From assembly GCA_001949185.1 (NCBI GenBank), contig BDGG01000001.1, positions 1,107,153 to 1,171,152 on the forward strand: 64,000 nucleotides of DNA, read 5' to 3'. Every line of letters starts with the position of its first letter. Position 1 is the stretch's first letter. The notes below the pieces were generated by a model that was not told the origin of the DNA, ran no database searches, and worked only from the letters and a program-made list of their open reading frames with translations. Below, one piece after another: positions 10,342 to 21,849 of this stretch. This DNA is from Ramazzottius varieornatus. Lineage: Eukaryota; Tardigrada; Eutardigrada; Parachela; Ramazzottiidae. The translations under genes were made by a program, and so were the position numbers.

Positions 10342-13300
10342 TCAACCTAGACGCGGAAGTAGATCTTCGATGGAATAATCTGGTTCTTCATCCTTCCCTC
10401 GAGTCTGTCGAACCGCTGACGGCGAAGAGTCGTCACCAGCCTCACCAGTAAAACTTGAGAAATCGTTCAACATGGAAAAAAGGCCGGCAGTAGCGACAGA
10501 GCTGACAGGTCTCAACGACATGCAACTTCCGGGTCGCGCCAAACACATGCGCGAGAACAAGGAAGGGGCGGGAGAACGCCCTGGATCTCCGGCAGCCTGC
10601 TGAATCTCTTCAATCTGTCGCTGTTGCTCCTGCAGCTCGTCCAGCTTAGCTCGAAATCGCAGGACTTGTTGCGCTGGAACATTCAACTTCCAACACAAGC
10701 TTAGCAGCAACTGTAGACCTGGAATCATTATAGAACCAAGATCAATGGGATGGTCGCCGCGTTCTTTTATCTCATTTCCTTACAAGGAATATCTTCAGGG
10801 TGGCTTTCGTGAGTTTTGAGGCATAAATCGAAGGCTTCGGTAACGCGCCCGCCTCTTCGCATCGCAGTCGCCATCAAAACTTGCCATGTCGCATTATTCG
10901 GTCTGAAAAGTGATACATGTGTTATCGCTGGTTTCCCTGAGAGGTTGAATGTACCTCTTACTCGATGCGAAAAGCTTCAGCATAAAATTTCAACGCCTTT
11001 TCCGGCATGTCCTTTTCGACCGAGTACCGTGCTAACCACTCGATGACCGTGAGGTCCGTCGGATCTAGACTGTGTGCACGATTGTAATGCCAGGCCGCGG
11101 TGTCGTCATCGCCCAGTGAAGCAGCCAGCCATCCAATACGACTATATAACGCCACACTGTCCTCGCCGTCTACACGGACGCTGAGGAGCGTGTGGAGTGC
11201 CGATGTTGTGTCTCCTTGCAGACTTTGTCTGTGAGAAGCAGTCCGGGTAACGTTAGTTTCATGCTTGGTGGTCGTCGGGAGAGAACCTTACAGGTCGGAA
11301 ACCTCCAGAGCGATATCGCAAGTCCACGGTCGATCCAGCGAAAGCATAGCTGAGAGTGCTTCGTCATTCCTTCCAATTGCTTTCAGGGTCAGACCTACGT
11401 TTCGGTAGAAAACAGGGTTTGTTTTTCATCTTCGTACGACTTGAATGAATGTGCTGTGTACCTTTGTAGAGTAGTCGTTTGTTGTTCAAGTCGGCGTCCT
11501 CGCACCCCAAGCTGCTGAAACACTGTAGCGCCGCGTCGTGATTTCCCATAGCGAAATGCGCACAACCAAGGTTCAAACGACCTACATGCAAGGCCAAATA
11601 AAGTCTGCAAACGTCCAACGATGGAACCAAGTACTTGCCGCCAGGATCTTCCGGGACGGCATCATGAGCTTTGTTGGCGTGTTCTAAAGACTGCTCGAAG
11701 AGTCCCAACTAAAAACAGCACGAGGAAGCGGTCAGTTTTCAGTCAGGACCGAATTAAAGTAGCACTGAGCACCGATCGAGCCGGAAGTCGATACCTGGAA
11801 GTAAGTCCAACAGCGTAAGGTTGATACTTCGAAGAGCAAATTGCTGCTCAAGTCCAAACAATCGAAGTCGGATATTTTTTCCAGAACCTAAACGAGAAAG
11901 ATTTCGGTTTGTTGTACAAACAAAGTAATGAAGGGCGGTGCTGAAAAGACACCGCATCACATCATAGTGGCGCATGACGTATTTGCAGACCATGCATCAG
12001 CCTCCTGATCAGAGCATATACCGCGCGGATTGGTTTGGGAACAGCCGAGGCTTTCAGTAATAATCACCTGTTGTACGTCACCGTTTTCGAGCAGGTCAAA
12101 GCAATGCTGTAGGTCCATTTCCGTCGCGACCGACTGCCACGACGAACGCTTCAACTCGTCTTCAGTCCATTCTGGCGAAACACCCAAAGCCAGCATCAGC
12201 TGTGTCGCGTTTTTTGTCAAGTCTGTACAACTGGAGTGAAGTGCGGAAGGTGGCGAGCACTGCGAGCAATGAATATACAGTAGCTTATGGTATGCGTCTT
12301 GGATCTTCTCCCAAGTAGCTTCTGTCTTCACTAGGAAGAGAAGGCGACGAAAGGACGCCTCGTGGTTGTCGTTAGCCTCCGCAACGATCTCGTTGTACTT
12401 GAAGGCCAAATCGTAGCGACCCAGTGCGGAATAACAAGTGGTTAGTTGGCTGATCAAGAAGTTCCTGGAAAACAAATCGTAGAGAAACACAGCTAGTGCA
12501 GGATTTCATCCGCCTCCCGAACCTAAAGGGAATTTCTTGCAATTCGACATTTCCTGCCTCTCTTCTTGAATATTACAGTGCTAAAACAAGTCTCTTAAAT
12601 TTTTGGAGTTTTTTAATCTGAAACGCTCTGGGTACTGTACCATTCCGAGCCAGAAGAAAAGACGTTATCATCGAACAGAGTCAGCCAGATCTGCAACGCT
12701 TTGTCGAAGTCGCCATTTTCTTGGTACAATGTTGCAAGAGAAATGTTCACGGTTGTAAGGTCTCCCTCGTGCTGGGTAGTTTGCCGCAACAAGTTCAGAA
12801 AAACCTTTTCGGCCTGTCGAAACTTGCCGGCGAGAGCCAATGTCTGTCCGTAGTGGAGAGTGACCTGTACGACGTCCCACAAAATTCACAAAATGAGTAT
12901 TTAAGCTATGGTATTACAGTAGAAGCCCGCTATTTAAGTCATACCTTAAGTATCAGCGAGCTCAATGACAAATCGCTATCTTCGCCGTGGCGGAAGTTAG
13001 CTGCCTGATGCTGCAAACGATTGCAGAGTCGTGCGGCTTCTTTTGATTTTTCCAAAGCCTGGAAAATGACGAGACCATTGAAACGATCTGCTCCTCACTA
13101 ACGTGCACGTGTACATGTACCAGTGATTTGCTTACTTCGTCGATCTTGCCTTCTGCTCCAAGATAGATGCTGTCCACCAGGACACTCTCGAGTACTGCTT
13201 GGGGAGCATCCGACCCTTGGTCTTCCTCTCTGCTGGAAAAAACACTACATAAGCAAAGTACTATGGAATAACAAGATTGAGAAACGTCCACTGAAAGGAT

Positions 13301-13588
13301 ACTAACAAAATCAACTAACGTAACCTCTCCGTAGTGGTAAGTTCCTCGAGCGCTGCTTACACCTGGGTCCGCAGTTAGAGGTTGGCGTGTTGAACATAGG
13401 CTGGATGGTGGTCGTGCTGACGCAGTATTCCGAGCGAATGCCCTCGACAACGCTGGGCGGACAAAAGTACGAGAATTCGATGCGTTACTGCGAAACGAAC
13501 TAACACTTTCAGGTGACACAGCGGAAGACAACTCAGAGCGAAAAGCGCCACCGATTGATCCAAATCCTTCATAGATATCGTCGGCCAT
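10342..13588 (-). CDS. IFT88: Intraflagellar transport protein 88 (TPR protein)
   Basis: Core subunit of IFT-B, needed to build and maintain cilia; acts in the ciliary axoneme and basal body. Eleven exons: about 13363-13588, 13136-13232 (or 13227), 12945-13058, 12641-12864, 12068-12464, 11795-11887, 11462-11708, 11292-11394, 10962-11228, 10784-10902, 10342-10718. All joins from exon 2 onward keep frame; the first join is ambiguous by a few bases, and an in-frame ATG at 13600 is an alternative start. Family hallmarks are MADDIYEGFGSIGGAF at the N-terminus, stacked TPR units, DLTVIEWLARY (family …EVIEWLGAYY), NNATWQVLMATAMRRGG and the acidic end DYSIEDLLPRLG (family …ELGDDLLPE). The length, about 715 residues, is a little shorter than vertebrate IFT88 (about 830), mainly because of a shorter C-terminal tail. 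Sequence is divergent but colinear. Confidence 0.88.
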
Positions 13589-13860
13589 CTCTGCAAGCAT
13601 TCGATGGATGATTAACGACTAAATTTCGTACGACGCAGAATTTTCGTTACCGACTGGTGGTTCCATTTATACAACTTGCACAGAGCAGTGCGCAGCGAAC
13701 GTCTTATCCCTATGGCTACGACATCATCCAGGTCTGGAAGAACACCAACAACCGCAGAAGTTGTTCATCCATCTAAATACTGAATGAATACATGAGATTT
13801 TCTACCTTGGTTGTTGATTGATCGCGGTGAAGTATCATCAGTTTCTGACTGCTTGTGAAG

Positions 13861-14268
13861 ATGGCTGCCCGAAATGTTACCTCCAGTCAAAGCGAGTATT
13901 CCGTGCGAGGCGGTATCACTGTCAACCAGGACCTGAGTAGCGCACCCGTCTACGGAGCTCAAATACCACAAGCACCTGCTTCGACTGTTATTGGCGACAT
14001 GCAAGGTTTCTCCCCCAACCACCCTGTTCCCGATAAGCAAGAGCCACGCCCTTATTCCGATGCTCTGACCGACAGAATCGAACAGCTCGGAAGCACGACG
14101 AGTTTGATGACTTCAGCAGAACGGGAAGAGGAACGGCGCCAAGTCGCCGATGTACTGGAGCAATTGGACAACCTCATACGGCGCTCTTCGCAAACCTCTG
14201 TGGACGGGGGGCTACAGAATGCGAAAAGAAGTGATCACGATCTACTCGAAGGAGACTACAACCCTTGA
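13861..14268 (+). CDS. Hypothetical hydrophilic protein divergent from IFT88
   Basis: Open frame of 135 residues starting MAARNVTSSQSEYSVRGG and ending HDLLEGDYNP. It is polar throughout, with one predicted helical stretch (REEERRQVADVLEQLDNL). No known family recognised. It starts about 270 bp from the IFT88 start on the opposite strand, so the two may share a promoter. A second open stretch downstream (14557-14976) may be a further exon, but I could not define a join. It could be a cilium-related gene by position, which is weak evidence. Confidence 0.4.
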   Translation: MAARNVTSSQSEYSVRGGITVNQDLSSAPVYGAQIPQAPASTVIGDMQGFSPNHPVPDKQEPRPYSDALTDRIEQLGSTTSLMTSAEREEERRQVADVLEQLDNLIRRSSQTSVDGGLQNAKRSDHDLLEGDYNP

Positions 14269-14556
14269 GGTCGGGAAAGATTCGTTGTCGTCGATGAAAG
14301 TTGGTCCTTCCTATTCCTAACCAGCCACTGCCAACCTCTAGCTACGCTTTTGTTTCACCTCATGCATGTGCGTACGTAGCTTTTGGTGCTTGCTGCAGAC
14401 TTGGAGTTTTGACAAATTTGTTCGCACTTGAATCGTGTCTCGGCAACTGCCCGAAACAAAATGGCGGACTTTACACCTACGCTGTATTCGGTCCAACATT
14501 TTCGAGAACTGTCGAAATTGTCTTTTGTTTTCTAAAGTTAAATGTATTTGACGATG

Positions 14557-14976
14557 GCGCTCTTGCCGAGTGCAGATACCTTAACATTGAACAGTTTCCG
14601 CCTCGGCGATGAAAGCACGTCCTACAGCGAACAGACTTCCTTGTTGATCGACATTACTCAAAGTGAAACTCTCGAACAGCTACTAGCGCGTTATTCCGGC
14701 GACAAGTCCAGCAGAGCAAAGACCGGGATTGATGACTCGGAAATGCATTCCATGGGTCTGGTTGGCAGTTGCTTCCCGTGGATTAGGAGCCTGAATAAGA
14801 ACTACCGACCAGTCAGTCGGGGAAGTTTACGCTCGTGGTCCCAGCACCGAATCTTCAACGATTACTCTAAATGGCCTTGTGTGACCTACCAACCGAGCAC
14901 GACGCGCGATACGAGGTGGAAAACTTTGTGCTGCTTTTATTGTGTGCCTACAACGAAAAGATTTAATACAAAATAG
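14557..14976 (+). CDS. Possible exon or small ORF, unknown
   Basis: Open frame beginning MALLPSADTLTLNSF with a possible internal acceptor (GAGTGCAG) in front of TLTLNSFRLGD. The sequence is Ser/Thr-rich, with a Cys/Trp/Tyr-rich end (TLCCFYCVP). It could be a later exon of the gene starting at 13861, or chance. Confidence 0.25.
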   Translation, partial: ALLPSADTLTLNSFRLGDESTSYSEQTSLLIDITQSETLEQLLARYSGDKSSRAKTGIDDSEMHSMGLVGSCFPWIRSLNKNYRPVSRGSLRSWSQHRIFNDYSKWPCVTYQPSTTRDTRWKTLCCFYCVPTTKRFNTK

Positions 14977-15127
14977 CTAGTCAATTCGCAGTAAGTATTT
15001 CTTAGTCTTCGTAAACCCAATAGCGTCGCGCCAGGAGTGCGAGCGGTGGCACGGTGACTTGCGCAATGAGACCTGGGTAGACAGATAGCTATAGACGAAA
15101 TATCGAGGTGTTTTAGTGACCGAATTC

Positions 15128-15755
15128 TCATTTCTTTTTCTTGATTCCAGGAGGTCTGGATATACTTTTGCTATGGTTGTCGGTCGTCCCTCCGGCTTTC
15201 ACTCTTGCTCGTCTGTCGGGGGAGCTCGGAGACGAGCTGTCTGTCACTCCACTGGCCAAATCCGGAGCTGAGGGGCTGGTTTCTGCTAGACCGAGGTGCA
15301 CCCGAAGCCTGGTGTTTTTTTCTTTTACTTTATCTATCTCCTGTTGTAACTGGTGAATCTTGTCTACTAGCTGCTCCAGCTTTTGTGAACTAGGATTGGC
15401 ACTAGCCGCCACGATTTTTGTCTTAATCATCCTACGAGCGCACTCAGCCATAGTTCGTCAGACTTCTTTAACTCATCTACGACCGATGAGTTATAATGTT
15501 GAACGTACCTACTCGAGCAAGTTCGCCGGTTTGACTACCGTTTGCTCCTTATACGCGTACGACAGTACTGTAAAATTATCGTGCAATGCCCATCTGAAAT
15601 TTTGCAGGGAAATCTGCACACGTTACGTACTACACACTTCACGTACCATTCCCGATCAGTTGCATCACACCCGACTTCTCCAGATAAATCCGAAACTCGG
15701 CTTCTTGGGCGGGCAACAAGCCGGCCACCATGTTAAGGGTATCTGCCAGCGCCAT
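15128..15755 (-). CDS. MYCBP: c-Myc-binding protein (AMY-1) homologue
   Basis: Small helical protein that in animals binds MYC and AKAP partners and is found in nucleus, cytoplasm and cilia/sperm. Three exons, 15647-15755, 15513-15567 and 15128-15431, join in frame to give 155 residues. The first exon has EAEFRIYLEKSGVMQLIGN (family …FRRYLEKSGVLDTLTK). The second, only 55 bp, gives VLSYAYKEQTVVKPANLLE (family VLVALYEEPEKPNSALDFLK). The third carries the coiled coil with KVKEKNTRLRVHLG (family AIVEENKKLKAKL). Human MYCBP has about 103 residues; here the C-terminus extends about 50 residues, Ser/Pro-rich and ending in KKKK. The first exon was missed by simple frame length and was recovered by homology and phase. 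Confidence 0.85.
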
Positions 15756-16591
15756 CTGAGACTAAGCCTCCTACACAGTACAGCAATTATTCACAATGTG
15801 ATCATAAATGAATAAGGATTGGAAAATAGCCACTGCCAAAATACGGTCTCTCCACTGCGGTTGTCCGGCAATTGTCACTTCGCAGTTACTGTACGTGTAC
15901 AGAACAGAGAACATGAAGAGAACAGCAAGCGCCGCGAGCGAAATTAGCAAATGACTGTTCTCTGACAACACCATGAATCTGACAACACCATGAATCCGGG
16001 CCTCTTTATGCTTTTGCAAATTGGCTTGCGTTTTGTGCATGGCTGTAATTTTACACCATGATTTCACGTACCATTTTGCTTCAAAAGTGAGGAACAGTTG
16101 GGTCTAGCTGTCCCGCCGTGGTTTTCGCCGGACTCCGAGAGAAGTTAATAATTGCAAGTAGATGAGAGACGCAGTTCAGAAGTTGAGAACTTGAGTTGCA
16201 GCTGCAGACTTGCAGTTGAGAATTTGGAAACTTCTCGATGAGAACTTGACTTCTTGAGCTTCCTCATTGTCAAATGTCAATTCCTCCCGAGTCCCGACGA
16301 AGTCCGGGCCCCGAAGTCACTGTAGAAATTGCGAGAAGGGATCAGATACACGGCCATACACCATTCTTTGCGAAACACAGGACTGTTTTGATTCTACGTG
16401 GTGCAGTGTGTGAGTTAGCGGGGTACGAGGTGCTTTTTCGTTCGAACGAGTTGATTTTTGATTGAGCGCGGGAAAGCAGCCTCATTATTTTTTAGTCTTT
16501 TTTGGCCATTCCCGTCTTCTTCCCCACTTCTCCCAACGACCTGGACAGACTTCCAGAAATACCTACACATACAGTTCTCTGATGGTGTAAG
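15756..16591. other. Intergenic between MYCBP and SDHC
   Basis: Divergent promoter region of the two genes. A minus-strand open frame at 15771-16067 has one hydrophobic stretch but no start context, homology or splice partner. Bases 16150-16260 contain a loose repeat of CTTGAGTTGCAG/TTGCAGTTGAGAA units. Confidence 0.5.
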
Positions 16592-17215
16592 ATGCTAACG
16601 CTACGTGTGTCTTCTCACTTTGCAGGTGCGCTCCGTGTACAGTCCCGTCAGCTGACCATTCCCCTGCACACGTCCAGCTTCGCCTCCAAAGATGTCAAGC
16701 TCGCCACAGACCGTTTCAGTGGCAAGATCAAGGACCAGCCCGATGCTGACCAGGGAATCAAGTTCACTCAGAAGGAGTACCGTCAGAGTGCGGGCCAAGG
16801 AGTGCCTGCCAGAGGTGATGACTACTTCGACAAGAACCTCAAGCTGAAACGTCCCCTTTCGCCCCACATATCCATCTACCAGCCTCAACTCCCATGGCTC
16901 ATGTCCATCACCCATCGTGTCAGTGGTGTCGCGCTGAGTTTAGGTCTCAGCCTTGCTTCTGTAGGTATTCTTCTGGCTTCACATGACTTTGTCCACTACG
17001 TGGATGTTATCCGAAGCATGCATTTGAACCCGTACCTGATCATGACGGTGAAGTTTGGCGCAGCCTGGTTCTTTACCTATCACTACCTGAATGGCGTTCG
17101 CCATTTGTTTTGGGATAACGGCAAGGGTTTCAAGCTCCCAGAAGTGTACAGAAGTGGTTACGCTGTGCTAGCTTTGTCTCTCCTAACCGCAGCTTATCTG
17201 GTTAGCCTGAAGTAA
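16592..17215 (+). CDS. SDHC: Succinate dehydrogenase cytochrome b560 subunit, mitochondrial
   Basis: Membrane anchor of respiratory complex II, holding haem b and the ubiquinone site in the inner mitochondrial membrane. 207 residues with a presequence MLTLRVSSHFAGALRVQSRQ. The signature RPLSPHISIYQPQL is followed by SITHRVSGVALS, whose Ser and Arg line the quinone site in the family. Three membrane segments follow. The haem-ligand motif is HYLNGVRHLFWD. Length matches the family. The start is uncertain: the ATG used here lies inside a stretch that looks like a 41-bp intron (donor GTGTAAG, branch-like GCTAAC, acceptor CTTTGCAG), in which case the true first exon lies upstream. A polyadenylation signal AATAAA is at 17345-17350. 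Confidence 0.95.
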   Translation: MLTLRVSSHFAGALRVQSRQLTIPLHTSSFASKDVKLATDRFSGKIKDQPDADQGIKFTQKEYRQSAGQGVPARGDDYFDKNLKLKRPLSPHISIYQPQLPWLMSITHRVSGVALSLGLSLASVGILLASHDFVHYVDVIRSMHLNPYLIMTVKFGAAWFFTYHYLNGVRHLFWDNGKGFKLPEVYRSGYAVLALSLLTAAYLVSLK

Positions 17216-17344
17216 AACAGGAAAATTCTATTTTTCGCCATTTTTATCCGAATTTCATTTTTCCTTTTTAATCCAGTCGATCAGATCTGTTTCAATCAAT
17301 GGTCAGGTTAGCGTGTGGTTCGTATACATGGTAGTCTACTGGTC

Positions 17345-17350
17345 AATAAA
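17345..17350 (+). terminator. Polyadenylation signal of SDHC
   Basis: AATAAA 130 bases after the SDHC stop codon, on the coding strand. Confidence 0.6.
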
Positions 17351-17717
17351 AACGCATTATTAAGCCACGCATGATGTCATGGTCCATCTCTTCAGATTCA
17401 AAACTAAAGTGCTTTCCACGTGGCCAGCTGAAGGCTAAACTCACGAGGGAATCACGTGACGAGGCTAATTGCCTGAATCACTCATTTGACTCATGTCTTG
17501 ACCGTTGATTGTTGATCACTCAAGTGCTTTCCGGACCACGGAGAATGACTCGGAGTTTTCGTTCCGGCTGCGTTTGTGTTTCTTCCGCAGTCCCACTGTC
17601 ACTAGTAGTTCTTTCATCGAGATCTGGAAGAGGACGTTGTCAGTGGAATAGTGAGAGCTATAAGTGACGATAAGTTCGATTAAAGCTGGGTGCACGGGTG
17701 AAACGTTCTGTTCAAAA

Positions 17718-19778
17718 ATGCAGGTGAATTGTCGACTAATCTCCCAAGAAACCTTTACCATTCCTGCCGAACCCACGACGACGGTAAGTGAGGTTCTGCT
17801 GTCAGATCCCCTTTGCTCTTGGTTGGTTTGAAATAAAAGGTGCGCTGTGTTCTAGGTAGCGGAACTGAAGAAGAAAATTGAGGATGTGAAGGGAGAGAAC
17901 TTTAAAGCGGACCTGCTAAAACTGATTTATGCAGGTAAACAAACAGCTCTCTCTACCCTTGTTCGTTCGCGCATGTGTTGGCTGTGGACTCGGTATTAGT
18001 GAGCCACTTGTGTTCTCAATGTTTCACTCTTGCCCCGTCATATTCGCGCATGTTTCGAGTTGGTATTCTGCCACAACGCGCCACTTGAAATATTTGACTT
18101 TCTTCCGATTCGTTAGCGGAATGGGTCGGATAAGTCGGTTTCTCAATTTCTATTTCAGGCAGAGTTTTAGATAACAATCAAGCAACCTTGGAGAGCATCA
18201 AGTTTGTCGAGACGGGTTTCATCGTCGTGATGGCGGCCAAAGCCAAACCATCGACCAAGCCGACAGATTCCTCTGCTCGACCTACGGCCTCAACGTCAAC
18301 TACTTCTTCCACACCAACCACCGCCGCAACCGCCCCAGCTCCTGCACCTGTCTCCACGGCTTCGTCCACCACCATACAAGCTAGTCAGCCTCCATCTGCT
18401 CAGGCCGCTGCCACTCAAATACATGGCGCTTTTGGCAAAACACCGGCCGAAATTGGGGCTATGGTTGACGCCATTGTCGAGATGGGGTATCCCCGTGGAG
18501 AAGCTGAACAGGCTCTGAGAGCCTCCTTTTACAATCCGGAACGTGCTGTGGAATATTTGATCTCGGTAAGGGGATTTCTCTGAGGAGAAAATGTGAATTA
18601 TCGGACACAGGGTTCGTCGGTTGAATCAACAATCAAAGACGACGTTCGTACTAAACACCCACCCATGTCGACTTGCGCGTTCTCGCAGTACAGTATGATT
18701 CTAAGTTCTAAGCTGGCGTTGAATGATTTACGCCAATGGTGGTGGCCGAGTTTTTGCTGGACGTTACTTTGACCGGACGTAAGGGATCTTTGTCTTTTCA
18801 GGGTATTCCTGCTGGAATAAGTGGTGGACCCTCCTTGTCTCCTCCATCTGGAGCACAAGCCGCCCAAGGAAACGCACCAGCGCAACCTCAAGGAGGTGGT
18901 GGAGCTCAACACAATGGTAAGAAGAGTTTTACTCGGGGAAGCGCTTACTGAAGCCTGAACTTCTGGGAAGGCTTGAGGTGTAAAGTTTTGACTTCCCGTT
19001 GTCTCTTTGCAGATCCTCTCGCAAACTTTCGAAACAGCGCCCAGTTCGCAATGATGCGGCAGATGATCCAGCAAGATCCCGCTTTACTGCCGCAGTTTGT
19101 CGAGAGCATTGGACAGTCCAACCCAGCTCTTCTGAATGTAAGTCAGTCTTTCAGTGTTGTTCGCGATTGATGGTCATCATCACTCGTCATTCTGCAGGCT
19201 ATAAGAGACAACCAGGAAGCTTTCCTAGCCATGCTGAACAACGAAGAAGGCATGGAAGATGAAGAAGACCTTGAAGGGGAAGACTGGCAAGCCAACATTG
19301 CCGAAGCACTGCAAGCCCAAGGTATCGACCCTGCACCGTTGGGGGGTTTAGGCGGCTTGGGCGGTGCAGGTGCTGCGCAGGGTGGTGGTGGTGGTGGTGG
19401 TGTGGGACCCAACGCGCAGTATGTCAACGTAACTGCGGAAGAGATGGCTGCCATTGAACGAGTAAGGCTATTCAGAACTTCGGCAAATGACTTAAACAAT
19501 ATTGTTTTCCCAAGTGACGCATCCTCCAGCCAATTACAGTGATAACGTGCGCCACTTGAGATAACGAATCATGGTCAGTTCTTTTGCCGAAGTCCCATTT
19601 CATCCCTTTCATTCTTTTAAATTCTGTATTTATCTCTGAAAGTAAAGTGTTTATTTTGGGGTTTTCACAGTTGAAAGCACTGGGTTTCCCCGAGCAAGTC
19701 GTCATCCAGGCTTACTTGGCTTGCGACAAGAATGAAGAAATGGCTGCGAATTTACTCTTCTCGGGTCTGGATGAGTAA
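17718..19778 (+). CDS. RAD23: UV excision repair protein RAD23
   Basis: Shuttle receptor that delivers ubiquitinated substrates to the proteasome and stabilises XPC in nucleotide excision repair; nucleus and cytoplasm. Seven exons, 17718-17783, 17856-17934, 18159-18565, 18802-18916, 19013-19137, 19198-19461, 19671-19778, all in frame, give 387 residues. Domains in order: ubiquitin-like, residues 1-75 ([13 protein letters not shown] … [14 protein letters not shown]); Ser/Thr/Pro/Ala linker; UBA1, about 143-184 ([17 protein letters not shown]); XPC-binding, about 225-280 ([20 protein letters not shown]); a Gly-rich run; UBA2, about 350-387 ([20 protein letters not shown]), ending FSGLDE. Domain order and length match human RAD23A/B. 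The last intron contains a palindromic repeat (19500-19567). Confidence 0.96.
19500..19567. repeat. Palindromic repeat, copy 4
   Basis: TATTGTTTTCCCAAGTGACGCA and GTGCGCCACTTGAGATAACGAA, inverted, within the last RAD23 intron. Outer bases keep the ATCGTTTTC-like end. Confidence 0.8.
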
Positions 19779-20480
19779 GAAGGGAGATGAAGTCGGAGAG
19801 AAAGTAACTGATAGCTTTTTTATATCTGCGAAAAGGAAAAAAACTGGAAAAGCTAAGGAAGAAATGGTTCGGTCGTCGCTTCTTTTTCTGTTGCATCCTG
19901 AAGTCTTCAGTGGAATGAACCGATAAACCTAAATTGGTTATTCCGAGTTTCATAGTAGTATATCTAGATGGAAAATTTTTTGCAGAGCTTGGTGGTCAAT
20001 GAATCGTGAATGCTTTTTTCTTTCTTTGTTCGCGCCTTTTTCCGATTCGTAAGCTGAACGTAACGATGTTTCATTGTCGACGAGCTTTTCAATCTGGTAA
20101 TAAACGTTGGAAAATTCCTGAGGACCACGTCCGAGGGGCGTATTCCCTGTAGGTGAAGAGGAATGGAATAGGGGAATGTGTGTCAAGTGGGTGCGATGGG
20201 TTCAAAAGACGAACGCCATTAACAGGCCCGGATGGGCATCGAATGTCGAGTGGCCCAACCTGCAATTCACAAGTCTCAAGTGGCACGCTCCCTCGGCGCC
20301 GATCCAGGGTTCGCTGTGCACCATCCTTTTTCCCACAGAGCGATGTAACTCAAGGCTGGATGATTGCGAACTGACAAGTTTTGTGAACTTTGCATTGATC
20401 TCACAAATCACAACAGAAAATGGGGAAGACGGGAACATGTAGGGGATGTCGGCGAATGATCTCACTTGGACCATTTCATT

Positions 20481-20540
20481 GTCAGTGGCGCGCGTTTTCG
20501 ATGTTTACTGATTCGAAGCGCGCGCCTCTTGAAAAAGCAT
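20481..20540. repeat. Palindromic repeat, degraded copy 5
   Basis: GTCAGTGGCGCGCG … GCGCGCGCCTCTTGAAAAA. It is 5 bp from the next copy. Confidence 0.6.
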
Positions 20541-20545
20541 CCTGT

Positions 20546-20612
20546 TGAGTTCTCAAGTGGCGCACAATTTTAATATTGGTGACCGAGAGCGTGCGCGACT
20601 TGAGAAAATGAT
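20546..20612. repeat. Palindromic repeat, copy 6
   Basis: TTCTCAAGTGGCGCAC … GTGCGCGACTTGAGAA, nearly perfect inverted ends, with TAATATTGGTGACCG between. Confidence 0.8.
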
Positions 20613-21849
20613 CTGCGTGAATTCATTTTCCGACGTCTTATACATATGTACTAAGTTTTCACATCACGACAAGTTGTAAAACAATTTCTTGATGACTGAT
20701 GGGTTTCATATGTGAATGTGCAAAATGTCGGGTAAGACATACTTTCAGTAGAGAGAGAGCACGGATAGATTCGGTGAAGATTAACGGATGTCACGGATGT
20801 CATGGATGGCGTTTCGGAGTAGTTATTGCCGTACTTGAGATGTCCGTGGATTCTAGGCTGAGTTCATCTGACGGAAAAAACACAATCATTCGTCTTCATT
20901 GCGTTACTTGAGTTGTACACGTGTACGGTGTACCAAGTGTAGGCTTCGGCATAACTCTCTCTAAACACATCGTCCATCTTTGGAAAACACAATTTTTGTT
21001 TTCAACGCAAGTTCTATACTTTTGACGGTTCTCTGAATGAGGAAGTTAGGATACGACTGCACACCCAATCAATGAAATTCAAAGGATCAAATTCCCAGCT
21101 TGTAATGTGAGACAAGGAACCCGAGGCGTTCAAGGATAGTCTATAGAAAGTGAATTAGGCGCATCGATTCCTCTTCCACGCGATTAAAGCTCAAAAGCCG
21201 TCGGTTTGTTTTTCTTGTCAAATCAGAGATAATACCAAGTGCTAACATGCTCCAAGTACCAGGGTCAATGGATCTCGGTGTGCTCGTATTGGTGACTTGG
21301 TGTAGGGTAGGATGAAATAGTGGTTCCAGCCGCTAACAAGGGCGGGGCCGCATGGGAACAATGTAAACCTTCTGGCTCCCACTCACACCAAACGTAACTA
21401 ACCGCAAGAGATTCCACATGATATATGTGATCACTGTACGATATAACGATGAAGCTCGATGCACCAGTCTTCCTGCGACTGTGGCCCGCTCTCACGGTTT
21501 AACCTGCGCAGAGGACTGCTTGTCGCTCTACTCATGTTAAAGTTTGTGGGTCTGGCTGCTTTTTTGTCTTGGACGGCTGATGAATAGTGCCACCCATCGT
21601 TTTGACATCTGTTCTTGAAAGCACTTCCTGATTCATTTATTTATGCTGTGAACACATCGCTCCCGCGCCCAGTCCTGTTGACACCGTTTGTGTTGTGCAA
21701 TGACGATCGACGAAGCGAATGGCTACGCTGAGTTACTCCGAAAACGCAGCAGTGAAGGCAGCACTCCATTTATTCCCCCAAAACTGAACTAAAGTACTAT
21801 TGCATTGATGCCTCGCGGAACTCCTGATTTAGCGGGATAGATTTCGGAG

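Larger units (their letters stand above)
19779..21849. other. Intergenic RAD23 to ephrin 1
   Basis: Holds two adjacent palindromic repeats (20481-20540 and 20546-20612). Short open frames occur on both strands at 20090-20470, but none has coding signatures I trust. The last part is presumably the promoter and 5' UTR of the ephrin gene. Confidence 0.5.

Noticed and set aside
15771-16067. Possible membrane protein between MYCBP and SDHC
   Set aside because: A single hydrophobic stretch without start context or splicing; the real MYCBP first exon ends beside it.
18050-18100. Further palindromic repeat in RAD23 intron 2
   Set aside because: Only one half (CGCGCCACTTGAAAT) is recognisable; the other end is too eroded to call.
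18736-18951. Separate open frame inside the RAD23 gene
   Set aside because: It is RAD23 exon 4 plus intron read-through.
20090-20470. Frames on both strands downstream of RAD23
   Set aside because: Mutual antisense shadows, no recognised domain or splice logic.
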